Numbered from the stretch's first letter, positions 23,389 to 31,966 are shown. The stretch: DNA of 32,354 nucleotides from Rhodospirillales bacterium (GCA_028291345.1 JAQGIF010000330.1:1-32354), one strand, 5' to 3'. The notes: generated by a model from the sequence alone, not told the origin. Numbers and translations: made by a program.

Positions 23389-24342
23389 TTACTCCGCCGC
23401 CACGAGAATGTGATCGTCCGCCGCGCGATAGCCCTTCGGCTTGGCGACGTGGTTATAGGTCTCGCCCGGCTTACCCAAGAAAACCAGGAGCTTGGCCCCG
23501 ATGCCCGGCGCGTGGACCGCGTCGATCAGCAATTGCTTGAAACCGAATGCCCAGATGGTGAAGGGGTTGTTCGAGTTCACGTCCTTGGTGATGCCGAACT
23601 TGATCTTCTCCTCGTTCGGCAGAATGAACGTGCCGAGGAGCCGATCGAAGATCATGGTCATGCCGCCGTAATTCTTATCCATATATTGCGGATTGCACGC
23701 ATGGTGGATCGAATGGTTGACCGGCGAGCAGAACCAGCGGTCGAACCAGCCCATGCTGCCGATCCGGCGCGTATGGATGAAAGTCTGGAACGAGATGCCT
23801 TTCGACATCAGCAGGAACGCGATCGGCGAAAAACCCAGCAGGCCCATCGGGATCACGCACAAGGCCTTATAGGCGAAGGTGCCCGGCGGTAGGCGCCACG
23901 AGGTGAAGAACTCGTATTCGCGCTGACTGTGATGGATCGAATGATCCGCCCACAAGATGCGAACCTCATGCCCCATCCGATGGTAGATATAGTGCCAGAA
24001 CTCACCCGCCAGGAAATAGAGCGGGATGGTGTAGAGATTGAACGGGATGTGCCAATGGCTGAGCCGCTGGCCGAGATAAAGCCCCGCCAGGATCAAGCCG
24101 TTTCCCCAGATGCCGTCGATCAGAATAGAGTGCAGGAACAGCACAAAATTGGCCGGTGCATCGTGCGGCACCAGCGGGCGAGGCGTCTCATCCTTACGAT
24201 GTTCCCACCAAGCCAAGGCGCGCAGCATGATCTCCGAGGCAATCACGAGCCCTAGAATGGCAGCGGTGCCCTGAGCCCAGAATTTCAGGAACTCCGCGAC
24301 TTCGGGTTCTCCGATATTGGTGATGCCCGACCAATCCATCAT
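23389..24342 (-). CDS. Sterol desaturase / fatty acid hydroxylase family membrane di-iron enzyme
   Basis: A 317-residue membrane oxygenase. The histidine clusters that hold the di-iron centre are HYIYHRMGHE, DHSIHHSQ and NHSIHHACN, spread in the order usual for the family, between hydrophobic segments. Such enzymes hydroxylate or desaturate sterols, fatty acids, carotenoids or alkylglycerol ethers in the membrane. The ATG at 24342 (or 24339, slightly better spaced) follows GGGGGAGGAAG; an upstream start at 24441 is rejected as unconserved. It is the first of three genes with two small membrane proteins downstream. The nearby KstD-like operon suggests sterol-like substrates, but the distance is large. 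Confidence 0.87.
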   Translation of the reverse strand: MMDWSGITNIGEPEVAEFLKFWAQGTAAILGLVIASEIMLRALAWWEHRKDETPRPLVPHDAPANFVLFLHSILIDGIWGNGLILAGLYLGQRLSHWHIPFNLYTIPLYFLAGEFWHYIYHRMGHEVRILWADHSIHHSQREYEFFTSWRLPPGTFAYKALCVIPMGLLGFSPIAFLLMSKGISFQTFIHTRRIGSMGWFDRWFCSPVNHSIHHACNPQYMDKNYGGMTMIFDRLLGTFILPNEEKIKFGITKDVNSNNPFTIWAFGFKQLLIDAVHAPGIGAKLLVFLGKPGETYNHVAKPKGYRAADDHILVAAE

Positions 24343-24463
24343 GCTTCCTCCCCCGACGATGCAAGCGGTGCCCATCGTCATCAGCACACGCCTGAACCGA
24401 ATATATGGTGCAACACGCTGTCGCGTCAAGCGATCCTTCATTGTTTGCTGTCAACCGACAATC

Positions 24464-24820
24464 TTACTGCCGCGCCTTATATGCACGCAATTGAATTGAA
24501 TAGACGTCGGCGATCTGATGCGCGGCGTCGATGGCCGCGTCGGCGTTCGCCTGCCATTGCAGCTTGACCTCGGGCTTGGTGTCCGGCGGCGCATTCTTGA
24601 TCTGCTGGGCAACGCAGGCTTCGTAGGTCTGGAGTATATTGACGTATTTCTGCAGCGCGTCGTGTCCCTCCTTCATGTCTTCGTCGCTGGCCGTCGCGCC
24701 TTGCGGCATCGCCGGCGCACGGGGCGGATCCGCGCAGGCGGCGCCCGCGGCCGGCCCAAAGGCGAAAGCGAACAGAATGACGGCGCCGGCCGCAGCCGTG
24801 CCTCGCAGGACATTCGACAT
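24464..24820 (-). CDS. Small exported hypothetical protein
   Basis: A 118-residue protein with a clear signal peptide (SNVLRGTAAAGAVILFAFAF, cleavage near GAACA around residues 28-31) and a helical, charged mature part containing EACVAQQIKNAPPDTKP. I recognise no family. The ATG at 24820 is chosen; a GTG at 24826 is the only alternative. It lies 120 bp before the sterol-desaturase start and 106 bp after the end of the AI-2E-type gene, on the same strand, so it may belong to either unit or stand alone. Confidence 0.7.
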   Translation of the reverse strand: MSNVLRGTAAAGAVILFAFAFGPAAGAACADPPRAPAMPQGATASDEDMKEGHDALQKYVNILQTYEACVAQQIKNAPPDTKPEVKLQWQANADAAIDAAHQIADVYSIQLRAYKARQ

Positions 24821-24926
24821 AGACACACCCGAAAGAGAAGAAACGGCGCGATGCTAACGGGTCTCGGAGCGAACGCCAACATCGCACTTACGACCGGCAC
24901 CGACCCTGCACCTACCGTTCGGGATA

Positions 24927-26861
24927 TTACCGGACCGTGCCCATCGCCTCCGAGATGCGTTGGGCCAGTTCGGTCAGTTCGGGTTCGTCATGAGTGGGCA
25001 GCTCATCGCCGCTTGCGCCCCGTTCTATGGCTTCGACCGCCGCTTCCAGCGACAGCACCACACGATCGGCACGGGTTTCGGCGCGGGCATGCTCGATCCG
25101 GGCTGCGTCCTGCTCCATGCCCCAAAAAGCCGCGATCAGGCAGATTTCGGATCCGATGCGCCGCCGGAACCGGCGGGCCAGATAGCGGGCATGAGGCACG
25201 GCTTCAGCGTCGAGATACGACAGGCAAACGGTCTTGATTCGTTGAGGATCGATTTCGGGAAGTGCGACCTCGATCGCCGAGGCGTAGGGAAGGGTCACCA
25301 CCTTGCGTCCGTCCTTTTCCAGCAGGATGGCGAGTAGAGCGGCAGCTGCCTCGTCCAGCGCGCTGCGCCCCGCCGCGCAGATCACAACCTCCGAGTCAGG
25401 AGCCGCAGCAGTATCGCCTTTCTTCACCTTGCCTACGGGCTTCGCCGATGCCTTGCGGTCCAGCTCCAAATTCGCGACGACCGCCATAACGCCGTCCGCG
25501 ACCTGGACCACATGATCGCTGTCCAGCACGCCGCGCAAGCGGTCGCGTTCGGCCAGCAGCAACGACCGAAGCACCACCTCGTCCAGGAATTGGGGAATCG
25601 ACTGGGTTTTGACGAAGTCCTCAGCCTGGCTCGTCGCCTCGTCGGCGTGGCCCGCCAACAGCCGTTGATAAAAGGCCTCTTCGGGTTTGAGCGCCGCCTG
25701 GTTGCCGAGCAATATGTCGAGAAAGGCCAGTTGCGGGACGTATCGCCCGATCACGGCGATGCAGACGGTCAGCGGCGTGGCCAACAGCAGGCCGATCGTG
25801 CCCCAGAGCCAAGTCCAGAAGATAGCGGACACGACCAGCGCCACGGCCGACAGCCCGGTGCTCGAGCCATAAAGCCAAGGCTCAAGCACGTTGCCGGTTA
25901 AAAGTTCAAGGCTCAGAAAAATGCCGGCTGTCCAGAACAGCATTCCCCAGCCCGGATCGACCGCGAAGGCAAGAGCAAGCGGCAGAATCGACGCGGCCAC
26001 GATCCCCAGATACGGAATGAAGCGCAAGACGGCGGCGAGTCCGCCCCAAAGGGCGGCGTTGGGGAGGCCAAGGGCGAACAGAGCGATCGTGACCACGACC
26101 CCGAAGCCGGTATTGACCAGGGTCTGCAGCAGCAGATAGCGGCTGACCCGCGTCCCCGCCTCATCCATTGCCATCGTCGTGCGGTGCAGATCCCGGACGC
26201 CCGCCAAACGAATGACCCGATCGCGCAGCGTCTCCTTTTCCGCCAGGAAGAAGACGATGAACAGCAGGATCAGTCCGATATCCGAAACCGGTTCGATCAG
26301 AGGGCCGACGACGGCGCGCACGATATCAACAGGCGTCAGGTCGGGGTTCTGGATTTCCACCGCGATCGGCTTGCCATCGGCAGGGTTCGCGGGAAGCGTG
26401 TCACGGCCGCGTCCGTTCCTTACCGACGCCGGCTCGTTCTGGTGGGACGGCTTGCTGAGGCTACGCAGGAACGCCGTTCCGCGATCCAGCATGGCGCGAG
26501 ACGGAAGGGCGCTGGCGACACCGTTGATCTTATTTTCTATATTAACTTGATAGGCCGGAATATTGACCGCCAGCCGTCCGACCTCGGCTGTGACGATATA
26601 GGCGAAGGCGACGACCGCCAGCAGAACAGGCGCCACGACTGCGATGATCGCAGGAATCCGCCCGAGATGCCGGCGCCGCAGCCAACCGACCGGCGGGCCG
26701 AGAGAAAAGCTGATCAGGATGGCGATGGCGATGGGAATGGCGATGCCACGGCCGAGATAAAGCGTCGCGGCAACCGCTGCAACGATCAGCAGCGTTTCGG
26801 TCCCCGACCCGTCCGCCGATCCGCGATCGCTTCGACGTGTCCTGAGCAATCGCCGCGCCAT
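24927..26861 (-). CDS. AI-2E/PerM family permease with long soluble C-terminal extension
   Basis: A protein of 644 residues from the ATG at 26861 (a GGGGGT site precedes it; ATG 26867 and GTG 26903 are alternatives). The N-terminal half is a typical AI-2E exporter/PerM permease: several membrane segments, IPAIIAVVAPVLLAVVAF, the loop with LRFIPYLGIVAASILPLAL and GNVLEPWLYGSSTGLS. Ordinary members are near 350 residues; here about 260 further residues follow that are soluble, with a Rossmann-like SEVVICAAGRSALDEAAAAL segment resembling a cobalamin-binding or regulatory fold. The substrate is not known; the family name does not prove autoinducer transport. It follows a YbjN gene on the same strand. 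Confidence 0.83.
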   Translation of the reverse strand: MARRLLRTRRSDRGSADGSGTETLLIVAAVAATLYLGRGIAIPIAIAILISFSLGPPVGWLRRRHLGRIPAIIAVVAPVLLAVVAFAYIVTAEVGRLAVNIPAYQVNIENKINGVASALPSRAMLDRGTAFLRSLSKPSHQNEPASVRNGRGRDTLPANPADGKPIAVEIQNPDLTPVDIVRAVVGPLIEPVSDIGLILLFIVFFLAEKETLRDRVIRLAGVRDLHRTTMAMDEAGTRVSRYLLLQTLVNTGFGVVVTIALFALGLPNAALWGGLAAVLRFIPYLGIVAASILPLALAFAVDPGWGMLFWTAGIFLSLELLTGNVLEPWLYGSSTGLSAVALVVSAIFWTWLWGTIGLLLATPLTVCIAVIGRYVPQLAFLDILLGNQAALKPEEAFYQRLLAGHADEATSQAEDFVKTQSIPQFLDEVVLRSLLLAERDRLRGVLDSDHVVQVADGVMAVVANLELDRKASAKPVGKVKKGDTAAAPDSEVVICAAGRSALDEAAAALLAILLEKDGRKVVTLPYASAIEVALPEIDPQRIKTVCLSYLDAEAVPHARYLARRFRRRIGSEICLIAAFWGMEQDAARIEHARAETRADRVVLSLEAAVEAIERGASGDELPTHDEPELTELAQRISEAMGTVR

Positions 26862-26986
26862 GAACATACCCCCGATCGGCGCCGCAAGACGCGATTCAAG
26901 CACAAGTTAAGGCCCCGCGCCGCCTTGGGGGTGCCGGACCTTAACCTCTCAATAACACATCAGCACGGGGGTTTGAGCCGTTGTAC

Positions 26987-27005
26987 CGCCGAGGGGCGCT
27001 TTTTT
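26987..27005 (+). terminator. Weak hairpin with T6 tract on the plus strand, no gene before it
   Basis: CGCC (26987-26990), a GAGG loop and GGCG (26995-26998) are followed by C and six T residues (27000-27005), the shape of a minimal rho-independent terminator reading rightward. The flanking genes run leftward, so it would end an unknown small or antisense transcript; the stem is only 4 bp, so chance is quite possible. The rest of the stretch 26904-27056 shows no gene. Confidence 0.25.
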
Positions 27006-27056
27006 ATGCCGTCCGAAAGCTGTTCAGGGTCCAACGGCCTGGGGTCCTATAATGAA

Positions 27057-27503
27057 TCAGGCGGAGTTGGCGGCTCCGCCGGCGACCGTGTCGCCGCGCA
27101 GCCAGGCCATCAGTTCCTGCAGCAGACGGTCCCACAGCTCCATTGTCGCGCGGATATGATTGACGGTCACGCCGGCGGCGGCAATGACATCCATGTCCAT
27201 CACGATGAAATCATCTACCTTGTGCAAACGTGCGAAGCGCTTGTTGCGGTTCCAGTCATTGACCCGCTCGATCGGGAAATCGCCCTCGATCTTGATGACC
27301 GTCAGATAGGTGAAATCGAGGAAGCCTTCGACCGGCGCGGGCGCGCGATTGCCCATCCGCACATTGAAGCTGATGCCGCCGGTGGCGCTGGCGATCAGTG
27401 GCGTGCCGTTATTGTCGGCGCGATGCTCGGTCCGGTAGCCGGCGCTCTGCATGATCTCGCCCAATTGCTCGGGAGACACCGCCATGATTTGGGCTTCGGC
27501 CAT
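27057..27503 (-). CDS. YbjN domain-containing protein
   Basis: A 148-residue protein of the YbjN/type III secretion chaperone-like fold. It has SPEQLGEIMQSAGYRTEH at the start, ISFNVRMGN and the characteristic FPIERVNDWNRNKRFARLHKV stretch of the family. YbjN proteins are cytosolic, small, and linked to stress and motility regulation in enterobacteria; the function here is unknown. The ATG at 27503 is preceded by repeated AT-rich motifs that may be its promoter. It is followed by the AI-2E-type gene. Confidence 0.88.
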   Translation of the reverse strand: MAEAQIMAVSPEQLGEIMQSAGYRTEHRADNNGTPLIASATGGISFNVRMGNRAPAPVEGFLDFTYLTVIKIEGDFPIERVNDWNRNKRFARLHKVDDFIVMDMDVIAAAGVTVNHIRATMELWDRLLQELMAWLRGDTVAGGAANSA

Positions 27504-27519
27504 AAAACTCGCTCCGAAA

Positions 27520-27571
27520 TCGTTAGTTGGGTTCGTTAAGAAGCAGGACGCTTCGTTAAAGAAGTTAAGGG
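27520..27571 (-). promoter_or_regulatory. Direct repeats upstream of the ybjN-like gene
   Basis: TTCGTTAAGAAG at 27532-27543 recurs as TTCGTTAAAGAAG at 27552-27564, exactly 20 bp apart, with a third CGTTA at 27521 and a GTTAAGG next to the second copy. The spacing of about two helical turns suggests binding of a regulator on one face of the DNA in front of the ybjN-like gene. TTAA-N5-TTAA is not the spacing of a CtrA site. Confidence 0.35.
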
Positions 27572-27617
27572 CGGCTCATTACCACCCGTTATCCCGGATT
27601 GCCAGAGCCGAGGTGCC

Positions 27618-27640
27618 AAAAACCGCCCTAGGGCTTCGCC
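27618..27640 (-). terminator. Rho-independent-type terminator after the esterase gene
   Basis: On the minus strand, reading leftward, GGGC-GAA-GCCC is followed by TA, GGGC and GGTTTTT; the stem spans the stop codon of the esterase gene (27628-27630) and the T tract is 27618-27622 as A residues on the plus strand. Two hairpin registers are possible (GGGC-GAA-GCCC, or GCCC-TA-GGGC). The short U run is adequate. Confidence 0.5.
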
Positions 27641-28629
27641 CAACCGGCATGTTTGGCTAGGAAATGCGCGAATTCCACACGCATTTCCTGATCCTCGGGG
27701 GCACCGCCGAAGCCGCCGTGCGGCATCGCTTCCCAGACATGAAGCTCGGTCTCGAGGCCTGCGCGCCGCAGCGCTCGGTGAATTCGAGCCGAGTTCGACA
27801 GGAACACATCGCGCGTGCCGGTCTGGATGAAGGTGGGTGGAAAACCTTTGGTGAAATCGCCGAATAGGGGCGACAGGTACGGGTCGGCCAGATCGGCCCC
27901 GTTGGCGTAGAGCGCGTTCATCTCAGGCAGCCCGCCCCGCAACACCACATCGATATCCCGGTTGGTGTGGAATGTGTCGCCTGATTCGGTGAGGTCGACC
28001 TCAGGCGTGAACAATCCGATCGCTGCTGGCAGCGGCAGGCCGAGATCGCGGATCTTGAGAGGGACCGCCGCCGCCAGATTGCCGCCGCCAGATGCTCCTG
28101 AAATCACGATCTGGTCGGGCCGGTAAGTCTTCAGCAATTCGCGATAGACCGCGACGCAATCGTCCAGTGCAGCCGGATAGGGATGGTCGGGTGGGTTGCG
28201 GTAATCGACCGCGAAGACCTTGCAGCGATTGGCGAATGCCTCCATCCGGGCAAACAGGCCCGTGGCCTCACCGGCCAGCAGGACCAAACCGCCGCCATGA
28301 AAATAGAGCAGCGCCTTGTCGCGGTTCTCCGTCGGAACTACCTCGGGCTCGGTCACATAGACCATTACGCCGGCCAGGATTTCGGCCGCGAACTTGACCG
28401 GCAATGCCATCAGCGGGTCGCGCATCATCGCCGCCATGCCAGTGTTCATCTGTTCGATACGAGCGTGCCAGCCGGCTTTGTCGTGCAGCGGGGGAAAGGG
28501 CGGCGTCGCCGGGCGGTCCATGGCGAGCGACGCCTGCGCCTCCAGGCTGATCGATTTGGGCAAGGGAATAACACGCTCGGTCAGACGAAGCCCATCCGTC
28601 GCAGTCGTGCCAGCGGCATAATCGTCCAT
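27628..28629 (-). CDS. Alpha/beta hydrolase, hormone-sensitive-lipase family esterase
   Basis: A 333-residue esterase. The oxyanion-hole motif HGGG lies at 111-114, the nucleophile elbow GASGGG gives Ser180 (a variant of the usual GDSAGG), and the triad is completed by D274 (GTRDVF) and H304 (MPHGGFG). Such enzymes hydrolyse acyl esters of small to medium chain length; the substrate is open. The ATG at 28629 follows GGGGGAAGATC; the in-frame start at 28677 is not supported. It is transcribed away from the APC permease gene, with a palindrome between them. Confidence 0.9.
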   Translation of the reverse strand: MDDYAAGTTATDGLRLTERVIPLPKSISLEAQASLAMDRPATPPFPPLHDKAGWHARIEQMNTGMAAMMRDPLMALPVKFAAEILAGVMVYVTEPEVVPTENRDKALLYFHGGGLVLLAGEATGLFARMEAFANRCKVFAVDYRNPPDHPYPAALDDCVAVYRELLKTYRPDQIVISGASGGGNLAAAVPLKIRDLGLPLPAAIGLFTPEVDLTESGDTFHTNRDIDVVLRGGLPEMNALYANGADLADPYLSPLFGDFTKGFPPTFIQTGTRDVFLSNSARIHRALRRAGLETELHVWEAMPHGGFGGAPEDQEMRVEFAHFLAKHAGWAKP

Positions 28630-28726
28630 GATCTTCCCCCAAAGTCGATCGCCCGACCCAGTGGCGCCGCCTATCACGGCCCTATCGGGATTTTCATCAA
28701 CCTAGTTGGACGCGCGGACCATTGTC

Positions 28727-28742
28727 CATCGATGAATCGATG
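28727..28742. promoter_or_regulatory. Perfect 16-bp palindrome in the divergent esterase/permease promoter region
   Basis: CATCGAT (28727-28733), GA, ATCGATG (28736-28742) is a perfect inverted repeat in the 190-bp gap between the divergent esterase and amino-acid permease genes, about 98 bp from the esterase start and 78 bp from the permease start. It is a good candidate operator for one or both genes. No regulator gene is adjacent. Confidence 0.45.
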
Positions 28743-28819
28743 CCTTCGCAGCGCTTGCCATTTGGCCCGATGTCGCGGAAGCTTCGGTCTGCCTTCCATA
28801 ATCCGACGCCAGGAACCCG

Positions 28820-30253
28820 ATGCAGCCTCAAAAATCCCTCTTTGCCGTCAAGAGTTACGAGGATGTGTGCGCGGACGGGGAGGCAGGCGAGCATAAGCTG
28901 AAACGGGTGCTGGGACCGGTCAACCTGGTCGCGCTCGGCATCGGCGCGATCATCGGGGCGGGGTTGTTCTCGTTGACCGGCGTCGCGGCAGGCGAAAATG
29001 CCGGCCCGGCGGTCGTTCTGTCCTTCATCATCGCGGCAATCGGCTGCGGCTTAGCTGGCCTGTGCTATAGCGAACTGGCCTCGATGATCCCGGTATCGGG
29101 CAGCGCCTACACCTATGCCCAGGCGACGATGGGCGAGCTGGTGGCTTGGATTATCGGCTGGGATCTGGTGCTGGAATATGCCATCGGGGCGGCGACCGTG
29201 TCGGTCAGCTGGTCGCGCCATCTGGTCGAACTGTTCGACAGCCTGGGCATCCCGATCGCCACGATCATTCCCATCGGTGGGGTCAACGTCAATCTCGGCG
29301 CCATCGCCGTCATCGTCGCCATCTCGCTGCTGCTGATGCGCGGGATCGGCGAATCCGCCAAGGCGAACATGGCCATCGTTATCGTGAAGGTGGCGATCGT
29401 CATCGCCGTCATCAGCGTCGGCGCGTTCTATGTCAAACCATCCAATTATGTGCCGTTCATCCCGCCCAATACCGGCACGTTCGGCGAGTTCGGCATTAGC
29501 GGCATCTTTCGCGCCGCCGGCATCATCTTCTTCGCCTATATCGGCTTCGACGCGATCTCAACCACCGCGCAGGAAGCCAAGAACCCACAGAAGGACATGG
29601 TGAAGGGAATCATGGGGTCGCTGATTATCTGCACGATCCTCTATATCGCCTTCTCGCTGGTGCTGGTTGGCATGGTTAATTACCAGGCGCTGAAGGGTGA
29701 TTCGGCCCCGACCGCAACGGCGATCAACATGACGCCCTTCCCAATCCTGAAGGTGTTGGTGAAGTTCGGCATCGTCGCCGGTCAGACTTCAGTGATCTTG
29801 GTGATGCTGCTGGGCCAGTCGCGTGTGTTCCGCGCCATGTCGGCCGACCGGCTGCTGCCCAAGATCTTCAGCGACATCCACCCGACCTGGCGGACGCCCT
29901 GGCGTTCCAACATGCTGTTTATGGTCTTCGTCAGCCTGTTCGCCGGCTTCATCCCGATCTCGGTATTGGGCGAGATGACCTCCATCGGCACCCTGCTCGC
30001 TTTCGTCATCGTCTGCATCGGTGTCATCGTCCTGCGCCGGACCCGGCCCGACCTGCCTCGCCCGTTCCGCACGCCCTGGGTCCCCGTCATTCCGATCGCC
30101 GGCGTCATCGTCTGCATGTCTATGATGGTGGCGCTGGATATCGGCACCTGGATACGGCTGGTCATCTGGCTGCTGATCGGCTTCGCCGTCTATTTCGGCT
30201 ATAGCCGCCGCCAACGCGGCGGTCCGGCGGCGCTGCCGCACCCAGCGGAGTAG
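28820..30253 (+). CDS. APC superfamily amino acid permease (CAT/YfnA-like)
   Basis: A 477-residue inner-membrane transporter with about twelve hydrophobic segments. The first bears GIGAIIGAGLFSLTGVAAG, the unwound-helix substrate motif of the APC fold, and IIFFAYIGFDAISTTAQEAKNPQKD carries the conserved FDAISTTAEE-type signature of cationic amino acid transporters. It probably imports amino acids with protons; the specificity cannot be told. The ATG at 28820 follows CAGGAACCC. It ends only 2 bp from the convergent CinA-domain gene. Confidence 0.92.
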   Translation: MQPQKSLFAVKSYEDVCADGEAGEHKLKRVLGPVNLVALGIGAIIGAGLFSLTGVAAGENAGPAVVLSFIIAAIGCGLAGLCYSELASMIPVSGSAYTYAQATMGELVAWIIGWDLVLEYAIGAATVSVSWSRHLVELFDSLGIPIATIIPIGGVNVNLGAIAVIVAISLLLMRGIGESAKANMAIVIVKVAIVIAVISVGAFYVKPSNYVPFIPPNTGTFGEFGISGIFRAAGIIFFAYIGFDAISTTAQEAKNPQKDMVKGIMGSLIICTILYIAFSLVLVGMVNYQALKGDSAPTATAINMTPFPILKVLVKFGIVAGQTSVILVMLLGQSRVFRAMSADRLLPKIFSDIHPTWRTPWRSNMLFMVFVSLFAGFIPISVLGEMTSIGTLLAFVIVCIGVIVLRRTRPDLPRPFRTPWVPVIPIAGVIVCMSMMVALDIGTWIRLVIWLLIGFAVYFGYSRRQRGGPAALPHPAE

Positions 30254-30255
30254 GA

Positions 30256-31017
30256 TCACGCCGGGTCTTCGATCACCGGCTCTCCGCCCAGCATGCGGAC
30301 CATCCTGTATATCTCTTGGGCAACGGCATCCAGCACACCGGCATCCGTTCCACGCGCCACCAGACTGACGCCGAACTGGCCGGCGCGAAACCAGGGATAG
30401 CTGCCGATATCGACATCCGGGTACAGCGCCTGGATCGCGCTGAGCGGTTCGGCCAGCACGCTTTCGGCGATCTGGCACGCGATGGCGCGGGTCAGCACGA
30501 CAGGCCCCCCCGCCAGGCTAGGCACGATTCCGTCCACCATGGCGCGCATGATTGCCGGTACTCCAGCCATGACGAAAACATTCTCCATGCGGAAACCTGG
30601 CGCCGCCGACACCGGATTGTTGATCAATCTGGCCCCTTCCGGCACGCGCGCCATGCGCAGCCGGGTTGGAGTCACCTGGCCTTCGCCGTAATGCTGTTCC
30701 AACCGAGCCGCGGCTTCGGGATCAATGACTAGCGCTCGTCCGAACGCCTTCGCCATCGCCTCGGCGGTAATGTCGTCATGGGTCGGCCCAATACCGCCCG
30801 TGGTAAAGACGTATGTGTAGCGCGCGGACAGGGCCTGGACAGCCGCGACGATCTCACTCTCGATATCCGGCACCACCCGCGCCTCCCCGAGGCGGATGCC
30901 TTTGGCGGTCAGCCGCCCGGCGATCCAGTTCAGATTGGAATCCTGGGTGCGGCCCGATAATATTTCATTGCCGATAATAAGGATGGCTGCGGTCGGCGCC
31001 GGTGCGTCAGAGGACAT
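30256..31017 (-). CDS. CinA N-terminal (molybdopterin-binding, COG1058) domain protein
   Basis: A 253-residue protein corresponding to the N-terminal half of CinA. It begins AAILIIGNEILSGRTQDSN and has TTGGIGPTHDDITAEAMA at about 73-90, both characteristic of the MoCF_biosynth-like COG1058 domain, which in full-length CinA is an ADP-ribose pyrophosphatase. The C-terminal nicotinamide-nucleotide deamidase half is absent, a common arrangement in Alphaproteobacteria. It diverges from the methionine aminopeptidase gene across about 100 bp and converges with the permease. Confidence 0.9.
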   Translation of the reverse strand: MSSDAPAPTAAILIIGNEILSGRTQDSNLNWIAGRLTAKGIRLGEARVVPDIESEIVAAVQALSARYTYVFTTGGIGPTHDDITAEAMAKAFGRALVIDPEAAARLEQHYGEGQVTPTRLRMARVPEGARLINNPVSAAPGFRMENVFVMAGVPAIMRAMVDGIVPSLAGGPVVLTRAIACQIAESVLAEPLSAIQALYPDVDIGSYPWFRAGQFGVSLVARGTDAGVLDAVAQEIYRMVRMLGGEPVIEDPA

Positions 31018-31119
31018 ATGCGCAATCTATTCTTGTTTCACTGCCTCGGGCGATCCAAATCTTGATCCCGCTCGCCGGTTGGCCGATGGTGCAGGGAATA
31101 TTTTCCAGTTGAGCATTCG

Positions 31120-31953
31120 ATGAACCGTCAATCCGCCCATCGCGAGCCCGCGCACGACCCAGCGGTCGTCATTCACGGCCCGGCCGATTTCGCCGCGATG
31201 CGGATCGCCGGACGGCTGGCGGCCGAATCGCTCGATTTCATCACGCCTTATGTGAAGCCCGGTGTAACCACCGCTGAACTCGACCGGCTCTGCGAGCAGT
31301 TCCAGCGCGACCGCGGCGGCATCCCCGCGCCTCTCGGCTATAAGGGCTATCCCAAGTCGGTCTGCATCTCGATCAACCATGTCGTCTGTCACGGCATTCC
31401 GGGCGACCGGAAGCTGCTTGACGGCGATATCGTCAATATCGACGTCACGCCGACGGTTGACGGTTGGCACGGCGATTCCAGCCGGATGTATCTGGCGGGC
31501 GACAAGATCCCTTTGCGGGCCCGCAAGCTGGTCGATGTCACCTACGACGCGATGATGCGCGGCATTGCGATGATCAAGCCTGGCGCGACATTGGGCGACG
31601 TCGGGCACGCGATCCAGAGCTTCGTCGAATCCCACCGCTTTTCGGTGGTGCGCGATTTCTGCGGACACGGCACCGGCAAGATCTTCCACGAAGCGCCGTC
31701 GGTGCTACATTACGGCCGTCCCGGCGAGGGGCTGGTGTTGAGGCCCGGCATGATCTTCACCGTCGAGCCGATGGTGAATATCGGCCGGCATGAGGTGAAG
31801 ATCCTCGATGACGGCTGGACCGCCGTGACCCGCGACCGGTCGCTTTCGGCACAGTTCGAACATACAATCGGCGTGACCGATACCGGCGTCGAAATATTCA
31901 CCCTCTCGCCCGCGGGCCTCACCAAGCCGCCCTACATCTCCCACAGAGCGTGA
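31120..31953 (+). CDS. map: Type I methionine aminopeptidase
   Basis: A 277-residue metalloenzyme that removes the initiator methionine from new proteins in the cytoplasm. The five metal ligands of the pita-bread fold are visible: D108 (VNIDVT), D119 (WHGDSSRMY), H183 (FCGHGTGK), E216 (TVEPMVN) and E247 (QFEHTI), and H91 (VVCHGIPGD) is the substrate-interacting histidine. There is a short, unconserved N-terminal stretch (about 20 residues) before the catalytic domain. It is followed after 13 bp by radC, an order common in Alphaproteobacteria. Confidence 0.96.
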   Translation: MNRQSAHREPAHDPAVVIHGPADFAAMRIAGRLAAESLDFITPYVKPGVTTAELDRLCEQFQRDRGGIPAPLGYKGYPKSVCISINHVVCHGIPGDRKLLDGDIVNIDVTPTVDGWHGDSSRMYLAGDKIPLRARKLVDVTYDAMMRGIAMIKPGATLGDVGHAIQSFVESHRFSVVRDFCGHGTGKIFHEAPSVLHYGRPGEGLVLRPGMIFTVEPMVNIGRHEVKILDDGWTAVTRDRSLSAQFEHTIGVTDTGVEIFTLSPAGLTKPPYISHRA

Positions 31954-31966
31954 TGCAAAGGCCGGC

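Noticed and set aside
26184-27539. A 451-codon plus-strand open frame across the AI-2E-type and ybjN-like genes
   Set aside because: It spans two well-supported opposite-strand genes and the gap between them, and is very rich in arginine, aspartate and glutamine, the usual look of an antisense frame.
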